The notes: generated by a model from the letters alone, not told the origin. DNA of 6,380 nucleotides from Gammaproteobacteria bacterium (GCA_009840715.1 VXNE01000157.1:1-6380), one strand, 5' to 3'; positions 1 through 5,746 are shown, counted from the first letter of the stretch. Numbers and translations: made by a program.

Positions 1-489
1 GTACAGGGCCAGCGAGTACATGTTGGCCCCGATGCACGCGCCGCTCGGCAGCCCGTCGCCGATCGTGATGACCGCCCGCCACTTCGCGAACCCGGCGCCG
101 AGGCCCCGATACTCGACCAGGCGGTCCCGCAGGCCGTCGAGCCCCTGCGTGAACTTCTCGCCCGGGTGCAGTGGCATGTCCAGCGTGCCCTTGTCCACCT
201 TGATGCCGGGGATGCTGCCGTTCGCGATGATGTGGTCCGGGAAGGCGGCGCCGGCGGCCGTCCGCTGCCGGATGGTCTCGTCGAAGAGGATGTAGCCGGA
301 CAGATGCTCCGCAGACCCTTCCGCCGTAATGAGCAGTTCGCGATAGGCCCTGCGGCTCTCCGCGCTGGATTCGACGCCGATGGAGTCGAACCGGCGCTTG
401 CACGTCGGGTGGCTCTCGTCCATCGCGAGGATGCCACGGCCCGGGGCGACCATCGCGTTTGCCGTCTCTTCCAGTGTCTGCCGGTCCAT
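1..489 (-). CDS. Class I fructose-bisphosphate aldolase, N-terminal half (partial at window edge)
   Basis: This Schiff-base aldolase reversibly cleaves fructose 1,6-bisphosphate into dihydroxyacetone phosphate and glyceraldehyde 3-phosphate in cytosolic glycolysis and gluconeogenesis. The 163 visible codons show the start of the family barrel: GRGILAMDES near residues 17-26 (Asp24 matches the catalytic Asp33 of rabbit aldolase), the GxESSAESRRAYREL region at 38-52, ILFDETIRQ at 67-75, the phosphate-site motif PGIKVDKG at 94-101, and FAKWRAVI at 134-141, where Lys136 matches rabbit Lys146. The family is usually about 340 residues, so the Schiff-base lysine lies outside the window. The ATG at 489 is chosen because the reading begins at the normal family N-terminus, and GGAGG lies 10 bases upstream (504-500). 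It sits 56 bases downstream of the monooxygenase on the same strand, so it may be co-transcribed, but nothing in it points to a specialised pathway. The family call is seen directly; the residue matches are recalled from rabbit aldolase. Confidence 0.93.
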   Translation of the reverse strand, partial: MDRQTLEETANAMVAPGRGILAMDESHPTCKRRFDSIGVESSAESRRAYRELLITAEGSAEHLSGYILFDETIRQRTAAGAAFPDHIIANGSIPGIKVDKGTLDMPLHPGEKFTQGLDGLRDRLVEYRGLGAGFAKWRAVITIGDGLPSGACIGANMYSLALY

Positions 490-521
490 CTCAAGGGTGC
501 CTCCGCGCGCCTTCCGCCCGC

Positions 522-527
522 AGTATA
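522..527 (-). promoter_or_regulatory. Possible -10 box for the aldolase gene
   Basis: On the minus strand these bases read TATACT, five of six matching the sigma-70 -10 consensus, in an otherwise very GC-rich 56-base gap, 32 bases upstream of the aldolase ATG. The base pairs at the expected -35 distance (CGTGAA with a 17-base spacer) match poorly. A 5-bp stem (CCCGG at 536-540 with CCGGG at 551-555) spans the stop codon of the upstream gene but has no T-run. The aldolase may therefore have its own weak or activator-dependent promoter, or be read from the upstream operon. Confidence 0.25.
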
Positions 528-545
528 GCCCCCGCCCCGGACGGT

Positions 546-1601
546 TCACGCCGGGACGGACTGATCCCCGGCCAGCATGCGCGCATACGGTAGCGCCTGC
601 GCTTCCCACTGCAGCCGCGCGTGCGCGCAGCCGGCGGTCACGTCACGAAAGATGCGCTGCAGTTCCCGGCTCTCCTGCAGTTCCGCCCCTCCGGCCGCTT
701 CGAACAACCGCTGCGTCGCCCGGTTGCAGAGACGCGCCGCGAATGCCGTGTCGCGGACGATCCGGGTCGTCACGGACGCGTCCGGGGTGGGATCGGCGTC
801 GAGCTCGTCCGCCGCCGCCAGCACCACTGTGCGCGCGGCATCCACCTCGGCGCTCGCCTCGCCGAGACGCAGGAGGGCGCCTTCCCCGGCCGAACCGCCA
901 ATCTTGCGGGCGAACTCCCGCACTGCCGCCTGGGCGCCGCCAATAACCGGTCCGACGATGACCAGGATCAGGAGGGCCATGTACGGGACCATGATGCGCG
1001 AGAAGGGCATCAGCCGTTCCGCCGGTACCGGGACGTGCTCGCAGACCGCATCCTTCGACCCCGTCCCCCGGAGGCCGATGACGTTCCAGCTCCCGTCGTC
1101 GATCTGGCACTCCGACTTGTGCAGCACGCCCAGGTGAGGTTCGCCCTCCGGCTGCGAGATGCCGAGGAGCAGCCAGTCCGCGTGGTCGCACCCGGAGTTG
1201 AAGGCCCAGCGGCCGCTGACGACGGCGCCCTCCCCGGTAATGGCCGGCGCGTGGCCCACGGGACCGAGACTGGCCGACACCAACGTCCCCGGGTCGCGCC
1301 ACACTGCCTCCTGGACCGCCCGCGGATACCGGCCGACCAGGTAGTTGTGCATGCCCCAGACGAAGTTGCACCAGCCCGTCGACATGCAGCCCTCGGCGAG
1401 GATGCCGCACACGTCCACGAACTCCCGGATGGTGCAAGGGGAACCGTCCTTGAGCATCTGCGGAAGGCCGGCCCGCTGCAACGCCGTGAGGACCTCCGCG
1501 TGCAGGCGTCCCAGGCGCTCGGTTTCGGCCGCGCGGTTCCGGGCAAGGGCGGCGACGATCCGCGCGCGCTCCCGCAGCGTCGGGACTTCCTCCGCCTGCA
1601 C
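546..1601 (-). CDS. Flavin-dependent monooxygenase, acyl-CoA dehydrogenase fold (HsaA/HpaH-type hydroxylase)
   Basis: Probable two-component (group D) flavin monooxygenase that uses reduced flavin from a partner reductase and O2 to hydroxylate an aromatic or phenolic substrate in the cytosol. Family landmarks in order: an N-terminal helix with the pattern AAETERLGRLHAEVLTAL (24-41), STGW (74-77), the flavin-region motif SGRWAFNSGCDHADW (129-143), the diagnostic LRGTGSKD (177-184) followed by VPVP, the helix GPVIGGAQAAVREFA (217-231), and the C-terminal RIFRDVTAGCAHA (316-328). At 351 residues it is shorter than the roughly 390 usual. It lacks the PxxYGG segment expected after residue 50 and has a compressed loop around 197-212. 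The GTG start is the first possible after the in-frame TAG that ends the VOC gene and gives a normal N-terminus, but no clear Shine-Dalgarno precedes it, so translation is probably coupled. No flavin reductase gene is in the window. A true acyl-CoA dehydrogenase is less likely because the hydroxylase motifs fit better. The substrate is unknown. Confidence 0.85.
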   Translation of the reverse strand: MQAEEVPTLRERARIVAALARNRAAETERLGRLHAEVLTALQRAGLPQMLKDGSPCTIREFVDVCGILAEGCMSTGWCNFVWGMHNYLVGRYPRAVQEAVWRDPGTLVSASLGPVGHAPAITGEGAVVSGRWAFNSGCDHADWLLLGISQPEGEPHLGVLHKSECQIDDGSWNVIGLRGTGSKDAVCEHVPVPAERLMPFSRIMVPYMALLILVIVGPVIGGAQAAVREFARKIGGSAGEGALLRLGEASAEVDAARTVVLAAADELDADPTPDASVTTRIVRDTAFAARLCNRATQRLFEAAGGAELQESRELQRIFRDVTAGCAHARLQWEAQALPYARMLAGDQSVPA

Positions 1602-1622
1602 GGGACTTGAGGCTGCCGCCGG

Positions 1623-2057
1623 CTACAGTTCGAGGGGCCCGCCCTGGGCGACCTTCTGGGGTTCCCGCCGCCACACGTCCGAGGTGTCGACGTACAGCTC
1701 GACCCCGTTGCCGTCCGGGTCCTCGAAGTACAGCGACTGGGTGACCTCGTGGTCCACGGGACTCGTCCGTACGCCGGCCGCGTCCAGATGGGCCTTGGCC
1801 TCGCGCAGGACCTCGATGCTGTTTCCGATCTTGAACGCCACGTGGGCGAGGCCCGTGGAGCCCTTGGCTGGCCGCTCGGCGTCCGCCCCCAGGCTGGCGA
1901 TGGCGAAGTCGTGGTGGTTGCCCATCGTGAAGAACGCCATGGGCGGCTCTTCCATGTGCGCACAGACCGTCATTCCCAGCACGTCGCGGTAGAAGGCCTC
2001 CGCGCGCTCGAGGTCGCCGACCTTCAGGACCACGTGACCCAAGGACTCGATGCGCAT
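1623..2057 (-). CDS. Single-domain VOC protein, extradiol-dioxygenase/glyoxalase-like
   Basis: Vicinal-oxygen-chelate metalloenzyme of 144 residues, made of two beta-alpha-beta-beta-beta modules. The likely metal triad is intact: His8 in LGHVVLKV, His72 in GLAHVAFKI, and Glu120 in GVELYVD. The stretch SLYFEDPDGNGVELY (108-122), with His103 and Tyr110 just before the Glu, resembles the second half of catechol 2,3-dioxygenase-type enzymes, so ring cleavage of a catechol is the leading guess. Glyoxalase, isomerase or resistance functions share the fold and cannot be excluded. The ATG at 2057 is supported by AAGGGG six bases upstream and by the standard family N-terminus. It is the first gene of a minus-strand unit: its TAG stop is 21 bases before the GTG of the flavin monooxygenase, in the same frame. 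The fold assignment is firm; the reaction is inference from motifs and neighbour. Confidence 0.87.
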   Translation of the reverse strand: MRIESLGHVVLKVGDLERAEAFYRDVLGMTVCAHMEEPPMAFFTMGNHHDFAIASLGADAERPAKGSTGLAHVAFKIGNSIEVLREAKAHLDAAGVRTSPVDHEVTQSLYFEDPDGNGVELYVDTSDVWRREPQKVAQGGPLEL

Positions 2058-2096
2058 GACCCACCCCTTACCTTGACGCCCCAGACCTCACCGGAG

Positions 2097-2124
2097 ATTG
2101 CGGCGCTTCCGAAGGTGTTGTCAA
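2097..2124 (-). promoter_or_regulatory. Candidate promoter for the VOC-monooxygenase unit
   Basis: The minus strand carries a perfect -35 hexamer TTGACA (2124-2119), then a 16-base spacer, then CGCAAT (2102-2097), which matches only the last three bases of the -10 consensus. Transcription would start near 2090, about 33 bases before the VOC ATG. This is the only good -35 in the 89-base divergent gap. For the plus-strand DUF1295 gene I see no convincing promoter in the same gap. Confidence 0.3.
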
Positions 2125-2146
2125 ATCGCCTGGGAGCCTACGCCGC

Positions 2147-3001
2147 ATGCCAGACATCAACTTCATCGCCCATCCCCTGACGGGAACGCCGTTCGGCGCC
2201 GCCCTGGACCTCGCGATTCTCCTCGCCCCCGTGTGCTGGGTGCTTTCGATCACCACGCGCGACTACTCGTGGGTGGACCGTATCTGGCAGATCTGCCCGC
2301 CGGTCTACTGCCTGATCGTCGCGGCCTCCGCCGACTTCGAGTCCACGCGGCTGAACGTCATGACGGCACTGGTTGTGCTGTGGGGCGCCCGGTTGAGCTT
2401 CAACCTGGCGCGCAAGGGCGGGTTCCGCGTGGGTGCCGAGGATCACCGCTGGGCCGTCGTGCGCGAGCGCCTCGGTCCCGTGGGTTCCCAGGTGCTCAAC
2501 GTGGTCTTCGTCGCCGTGGGGCAGATGCTCCTGATCTGGCTGTTCACCGCGCCCATCCACCAGGCCTGGGTTTTCCAGGACGCTCCGTTCAATGTCCTGG
2601 ACGTCATGGCTACCGTCCTGTTCGCCGCGCTGCTCGTCGGCGAGACGGTGGCGGACGAGCAGATGTGGCGTTTCCAGCAGGACAAGAAGCGCAGGATGGA
2701 GGCCGGCGAGCCGGTCGCGCAGCCGTTCATGACCACCGGGCTGTTCCGGTTCTGCAGGCACCCCAACTACCTGTGCGAACTGGGGATGTGGTGGGTCTTC
2801 TACCTGTTCGCCGTGGCGGCGTCCGGCACGTGGATCCACTGGTCCGCCCTCGGCTTCGTGTTCCTCTCCGCGCTCTTTGCCGGGTCGATCCCGCTCGGCG
2901 AGCGCATTTCCGCCGAACGCTACCCGTCCTACCGCGACTACAAGGCGCCCACGCGTTGCCTGATTCCTCTGCCTCGCCGCGGCGCCAGGGCGCCGGGTTG
3001 A
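2147..3001 (+). CDS. DUF1295 integral membrane protein (steroid 5-alpha-reductase-like superfamily)
   Basis: Polytopic inner-membrane protein of 284 residues, the usual size for DUF1295. It shows about six or seven hydrophobic segments (roughly 18-36, 48-62, 70-86, 114-135, 150-167, 210-228, 232-250). Family motifs are clear: DYSWVDRIWQICP (39-51), DEQMWRFQQDKKRR (170-183), the hallmark GLFRFCRHPNYLCELGMWW (198-216), and the C-terminal ERYPSYRDYKAPTRCLIP (257-274). In related reductases and isoprenylcysteine methyltransferases the RHPNY...E region and the YxxY tail form the cofactor site, so an NAD(P)H-dependent reduction of a lipid or steroid-like substrate is possible, but no DUF1295 reaction is assumed here. 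The ATG is supported by GGGAG 10 bases upstream (2132-2136). It is divergent from the VOC gene and convergent with the hydroxylase (13 bases between stops), so it is probably transcribed alone and is not clearly part of either neighbouring unit. Confidence 0.9.
   Translation: MPDINFIAHPLTGTPFGAALDLAILLAPVCWVLSITTRDYSWVDRIWQICPPVYCLIVAASADFESTRLNVMTALVVLWGARLSFNLARKGGFRVGAEDHRWAVVRERLGPVGSQVLNVVFVAVGQMLLIWLFTAPIHQAWVFQDAPFNVLDVMATVLFAALLVGETVADEQMWRFQQDKKRRMEAGEPVAQPFMTTGLFRFCRHPNYLCELGMWWVFYLFAVAASGTWIHWSALGFVFLSALFAGSIPLGERISAERYPSYRDYKAPTRCLIPLPRRGARAPG
2980..2995. terminator. GC-rich stem-loop at the convergent gene ends
   Basis: CGGCGC and GCGCCG form a 6-bp perfect stem around a CAGG loop, inside the last codons of the DUF1295 gene and 19 bases before the stop of the convergent hydroxylase. 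There is no T-run on either strand, so it is not a classical intrinsic terminator. It could still act as a shared pause or mRNA 3'-end structure. It may equally be a by-product of the high GC content. Confidence 0.2.
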
Positions 3002-3014
3002 GGCCGCCGGCCGC

Positions 3015-4187
3015 TCAGGTCTCGCGGAAGTCCCGGCCGCCCCGCCGCAACAGCTTGAGCCGGCTCTCGAATTCGTCGCGGCCGACGTAGCAGCCCTGCA
3101 GGAAGCGGTCGCCGGTTGCCGGGTCGAAGGCGTCCCGTCCATGCAGGACGCGGCGGTTGTCGAATACCTGGCACTCTCCCGGGCGCAGGCGGACCCGCAA
3201 CTGCATCGCCTCGCTCGACGCGATCGAGAGCAGCCCGCGGAACGCCCGGTAGAACGCCACCTGCGACTCCGGCTCGACGTCGACCGGGCCGAGCAAGGCC
3301 GGATGCAGCCGTGAACCGACGATGTCGCCGTCCTCGTCGACGTCGATGACCGGCGCCCGATTGGCGATGTCCCAACCGTCCGCGGTCGACGTGAACGTCA
3401 CGCTATGGGTGCTGAGCAGTTCGAATGCCGCGGGGTCCCGCTCGCGCAAGGCCTCGGCGCAGGCGATCGAGTCCGCCAGCACGCTGTCTCCGCCGGTCGC
3501 GTCGTTGCGCAGGCAATGCAGGAACTGGATGCCGGGTGGATGCCGCCGGCTCGGGAGGTCGCTGTGCGGCTGGAGGCGACCTGCCGTGTAGGCCAGGTTC
3601 TCCGCGTTCGCCCTGGACACGACGTCGAAATGCCTGCCGAAATGGGACTCCTCGATGAATCCCACGCGCTCGGCGAGACCGGTGACGGCACCCTGCGCGT
3701 CGGGTAACCCCTCGACCAACGCGACGCCGGTAGCGTCCACGGTCCCGAGGAACGCAAGCAAGGCGGCGTCGCTGCCCATGACTTCGCGGTGCGGGAAGCG
3801 GGGCAGTCCGTTCCCGAAGTCGGAGGCCGTCCAGCCGCGTCGCCGGACCTTGCGCTCGAGCCGGGCCCCGCGCTCGGCTCGATGGGCGTCGAGCCAGTCC
3901 CAACTGAAGAAGCTCCCCGCACAGGGGGCATCGTGTTCGGGCCATTCGACGTGCAGACCGTGTCCATCGGCGCGAACGGACGCCGGCGCGATGTCGAGCG
4001 GAATGGCCAGGAAATCCGCGGTGCGCTCCCACGCGTCCGGATGCGTACAGCGCGGACAGTGACAGTTTTCGCGTAGCCAGAAGTACAGGTGACGGCTGCG
4101 GTGTCCCCCGGGCCACTCGACGTACAGGCTGTCCGGGCCGTTCGCGACCCGCGGCACGTCGCGTCCAGATCGGTTCCGATCGCTCAC
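3015..4187 (-). CDS. Gamma-butyrobetaine-hydroxylase-like Fe(II)/2OG dioxygenase (TauD/TfdA fold)
   Basis: Oxygenase coupling 2OG decarboxylation to hydroxylation of a substrate resembling gamma-butyrobetaine or trimethyllysine. From the GTG at 4187 it is 390 residues. The N-terminal GBBH-like zinc module has WLRENCHCPRC (Cys42, Cys44, Cys47) and probably His85 in WPEHD. The catalytic jelly roll has the iron ligands His208-Ser-Asp210, then HPPGIQFLHC, then distal His349 in RRVLHGR, and the 2OG-binding Arg361 in DRFLQGCY. Compared from memory with human BBOX1, the trimethylammonium cage residues Tyr177, Trp181, Tyr194 and Tyr366 correspond to Phe183, Phe187, Tyr200 and Tyr367, so all remain aromatic. 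Start choice: the frame opens at GTG 4217 directly after a TAG, but GTG 4187 has GGGA seven bases upstream and lies downstream of a candidate promoter, so it is preferred. GTG 4157 is a weaker option. It is divergent from the PhyH-sulfotransferase operon. Carnitine biosynthesis is possible, but no carnitine-pathway neighbour is visible. Confidence 0.92.
   Translation of the reverse strand: MSDRNRSGRDVPRVANGPDSLYVEWPGGHRSRHLYFWLRENCHCPRCTHPDAWERTADFLAIPLDIAPASVRADGHGLHVEWPEHDAPCAGSFFSWDWLDAHRAERGARLERKVRRRGWTASDFGNGLPRFPHREVMGSDAALLAFLGTVDATGVALVEGLPDAQGAVTGLAERVGFIEESHFGRHFDVVSRANAENLAYTAGRLQPHSDLPSRRHPPGIQFLHCLRNDATGGDSVLADSIACAEALRERDPAAFELLSTHSVTFTSTADGWDIANRAPVIDVDEDGDIVGSRLHPALLGPVDVEPESQVAFYRAFRGLLSIASSEAMQLRVRLRPGECQVFDNRRVLHGRDAFDPATGDRFLQGCYVGRDEFESRLKLLRRGGRDFRET
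4168..4181. repeat. Inverted repeat GATCGG-TT-CCGATC near the hydroxylase start
   Basis: A perfect 6-bp inverted repeat with a two-base centre covers roughly codons 3 to 7 of the hydroxylase if translation begins at 4187. It could be an operator half-site pair for a dimeric regulator, or an mRNA hairpin close to the start codon. If translation instead began at GTG 4157, it would lie in the 5' untranslated region. A chance occurrence is quite possible. Confidence 0.25.
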
Positions 4188-4218
4188 TGCACGATCCCAA
4201 AAAAGGCGCCACCGCACC

Positions 4219-4224
4219 TATGAT
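4219..4224 (+). promoter_or_regulatory. Candidate -10 box for the PhyH-sulfotransferase operon
   Basis: TATGAT matches the sigma-70 -10 consensus at five of six positions. It would start transcription near 4231, about 20 bases before the strong GGAGG Shine-Dalgarno at 4252-4256. No good -35 lies 16-18 bases upstream, where the sequence is A-rich (CCCAAAAAA), so an activator may be needed. It overlaps the proposed minus-strand -10 of the divergent hydroxylase. Confidence 0.33.
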
Positions 4225-4248
4225 CCGCTACGCCCCACACCGTTGGAA
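4220..4248 (-). promoter_or_regulatory. Candidate promoter for the BBOX-like hydroxylase
   Basis: The minus strand reads TTCCAA (4248-4243), a 17-base spacer, then GATCAT (4225-4220), matching three and four of six consensus positions. Transcription would begin near 4213, about 25 bases before GTG 4187. That fits the later start codon and argues against GTG 4217. Its -10 occupies almost the same base pairs as the plus-strand TATGAT, so the two divergent promoters would compete for polymerase. Confidence 0.28.
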
Positions 4249-4260
4249 GACGGAGGCGCT

Positions 4261-4302
4261 ATGATCGACCCGGCATGTCCGGCCCGGTTGGCCATCGAGT
4301 GA
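4261..4302 (+). CDS. Possible 13-codon leader ORF coupled to the PhyH gene
   Basis: The only strong Shine-Dalgarno in this region, GGAGG at 4252-4256, lies four bases before an ATG that opens the short frame MIDPACPARLAIE. Its TGA stop (4300-4302) overlaps a GTG at 4299 in the frame of the PhyH oxygenase, making a GTGA coupling junction like the one between PhyH and the sulfotransferase. The ribosome recruited here could therefore re-initiate on the oxygenase. The peptide has no recognisable function and no run of a single amino acid that would suggest attenuation. Alternatively the Shine-Dalgarno serves ATG 4275, but the spacing of 18 bases is too long. This is inference from spacing only. 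Confidence 0.35.
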   Translation: MIDPACPARLAIE

Positions 4303-5105
4303 GACGTGACGGCGTAGACGCGCGGCGCCTCCGCTTCGAGCGGGACGGGTTTCTCTCGGCCGTACCCATCCTGACGGCCGCCGAGGCGACGGACCACCGG
4401 CTTCGGCTGGAGCGCGCCGAGGCGTGTTTCGGGCCGCTGCACTACCAGGCAAAGGTGCACACGATCCTGACGTCGCCACTTGAACTCGCCACCCATCCCC
4501 GGGCCCTGGACACCGTCACCGCCCTGATCGGTCAAGATGTCCTGCTCTGGAACGCGACCTATATCGTCAAGGAGCCCGGAACATCCGCCCACGTGAGCTG
4601 GCACCAGGACCTCGCGTACTGGGGCCTCGATGGCGAGGACGAGGTGTCGATGTGGCTCGCGCTCTCCCGGACCGACGAATCCAACGGCTGCATGCGCATG
4701 GCGCCCGGGAGTCACCGTGCCGGATGCGCCCGTCACCGGACCACGGCCGATGCGGAGAACGTCCTGTACCAGGGCCAGACCGTCGACGGGGTGGACGAGG
4801 CGACGGCGGTGGGGTGTTCGCTGATGCCGGGCGAAGCCTCGTTCCATCACGGCTGGACGCTGCACGCCTCCGGCCCGAACCACGGTGCGGAGCGCCGCAT
4901 CGGGTTCAACGCCCAGTACATCGCGACCCACATGCGGCAGACCCGGCACGAGCGGGACACCGCCATGCTGGTGCATGGCGTCGACCGCTTTCACCACTTC
5001 GGCGTCGACGTGCCCGCGGTCGCGGACCTCGACCGCCAAGCCGTGGCGCGGCAGCGCGAACTCGAGCAGATAGTCCGCGAGACGATGAGCGCCGTCGACT
5101 CGTGA
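4275..5105 (+). CDS. Phytanoyl-CoA dioxygenase (PhyH) family Fe(II)/2OG oxygenase
   Basis: Non-haem iron oxygenase of 276 residues, within the usual PhyH size range. Numbered from ATG 4275: an N-terminal FERDGFLSAVPILTAAEA segment (21-38) typical of the family; iron ligands His110-Gln-Asp112 in SWHQDLAYWGL; the core strand MWLALSRTDESNGCMRMAPGSH (126-147); distal His197 in HASGPN; and Arg207/Arg208 in ERRIGF for 2OG binding. Because Asp112 is present, this is a hydroxylase-type site and not a SyrB2-type halogenase, where that residue is Ala or Gly. Bacterial members hydroxylate diverse small molecules, so the substrate is not phytanoyl-CoA by default. The start is uncertain: ATG 4275 lacks a properly spaced Shine-Dalgarno, while GTG 4299 would be coupled to the short leader ORF and still leave a normal N-terminus. 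It leads an operon in which its TGA overlaps the sulfotransferase GTG. Confidence 0.9.
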   Translation: MSGPVGHRVRRDGVDARRLRFERDGFLSAVPILTAAEATDHRLRLERAEACFGPLHYQAKVHTILTSPLELATHPRALDTVTALIGQDVLLWNATYIVKEPGTSAHVSWHQDLAYWGLDGEDEVSMWLALSRTDESNGCMRMAPGSHRAGCARHRTTADAENVLYQGQTVDGVDEATAVGCSLMPGEASFHHGWTLHASGPNHGAERRIGFNAQYIATHMRQTRHERDTAMLVHGVDRFHHFGVDVPAVADLDRQAVARQRELEQIVRETMSAVDS

Positions 5106-5746
5106 TCGTGTCCCACCGCCACCGGTTCATCTTCTTCGCCGTGCCGCGCACGGGGACGCATGCGATCCGCACGGCCCTGCGCGGCTGTCTCGGCCCCGAC
5201 GACTGGCAGCAGCAGTCGCTGACCGAACAGGTGCGCCTTCCCGTGCCCGCCCTCGCGCGCATCGGCCATGGCCACGTCACCCTCCGCCAGGCCCGCGCCC
5301 ACCTGCCCGAGGCCATCTGCCGCGACTATTTCAAGTTCGCGTGCGTGCGCAACCCCTACGAACGTTTCGTCTCCGCCTGCGCCATGCTGAACCGCCGAAA
5401 CCCGGGCTACGCCGGCAACGAGAGGGCCTTCATGAAGCGGGCGCTCGGTGTCCGCCGGTTTCGGGAACGCGCGCTGGTGCGCCCGCAGGCGGACATGCTG
5501 GTGGACGAACGGGGCGCTCTCGGCATGGATTTCGTCGGGCGCTACGAGACGTTGCAGCAGTCCTTCGACGAAGCGTGCCGGCGGCTCGGTATCGCCGCGC
5601 CGTCCCTGTCGCACGGCAACGCGACGGAACACGGGCCCTGGATGGACTACTACGATGACGACCTGCTGCGCGTCGTGACGGAGTTCTACCGCCGCGACTT
5701 CGATGCCCTCGCATACGACCGCGCGGGGGCACTCTCGTGCGCCTGA
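5102..5746 (+). CDS. PAPS-dependent sulfotransferase (Sulfotransfer_2-like)
   Basis: Transfers sulfate from 3'-phosphoadenosine-5'-phosphosulfate (PAPS) to a hydroxyl or amine acceptor; probably cytosolic, with no signal peptide or membrane anchor visible. It has 214 residues. The 5'-phosphosulfate loop is FFAVPRTGTHAIRTAL (11-26) and the 3'-phosphate motif is CVRNPYERFVSA (81-92), with Arg83 and Ser91 in the usual places. Later family features are RPQADML (127-133), DFVGRYETLQQSF (143-155) and the C-terminal FYRRDFDALAYD (196-207). The loop carries Arg16 where many relatives have Lys. The GTG at 5102 overlaps the PhyH stop as GTGA; no independent Shine-Dalgarno is seen, so translational coupling is likely. 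The longer upstream open frame is only a shadow of the PhyH gene. Its place between two oxygenases suggests it sulfates a hydroxyl that one of them installs; that is inference. Confidence 0.88.
   Translation: MIVSHRHRFIFFAVPRTGTHAIRTALRGCLGPDDWQQQSLTEQVRLPVPALARIGHGHVTLRQARAHLPEAICRDYFKFACVRNPYERFVSACAMLNRRNPGYAGNERAFMKRALGVRRFRERALVRPQADMLVDERGALGMDFVGRYETLQQSFDEACRRLGIAAPSLSHGNATEHGPWMDYYDDDLLRVVTEFYRRDFDALAYDRAGALSCA

Noticed and set aside
1..489. Aldolase as a step of the aromatic module upstream
   Set aside because: It has the standard fructose-bisphosphate aldolase motifs, unlike the class II pyruvate aldolases used after ring cleavage; proximity alone is not enough.
546..1601. True beta-oxidation acyl-CoA dehydrogenase
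   Set aside because: The SGCDHADW and LRGTGSKD motifs and the C-terminal RDV...H pattern fit the hydroxylase branch, and no acyl-CoA metabolism genes are nearby.
621..1610. Plus-strand open frame of 329 codons opposite the monooxygenase
   Set aside because: Antisense shadow with no recognisable motif; the opposite strand has clear family signatures throughout.
643..2064. Long minus-strand open frame spanning both the VOC and monooxygenase genes
   Set aside because: It is the +1 shadow of two well-motifed genes, with Arg/Gly/Pro-rich composition typical of GC-rich off-frame reading and no domain.
2138..3142. Minus-strand open frame opposite the DUF1295 gene
   Set aside because: Low-complexity charged composition, no family features, and it overlaps the hydroxylase C-terminus out of frame.
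4218..5039. Minus-strand open frame opposite the PhyH gene
   Set aside because: Antisense shadow; the PhyH HxD, distal His and Arg all lie on the plus strand.
4652..5101. N-terminal extension of the sulfotransferase frame back to 4652
   Set aside because: The extension is Arg/Pro-rich off-frame PhyH sequence; family homology begins right after GTG 5102.
4275..5105. PhyH protein as a non-haem iron halogenase
   Set aside because: The iron-site acid Asp112 is present in WHQD; halogenases of this fold have Ala or Gly there.
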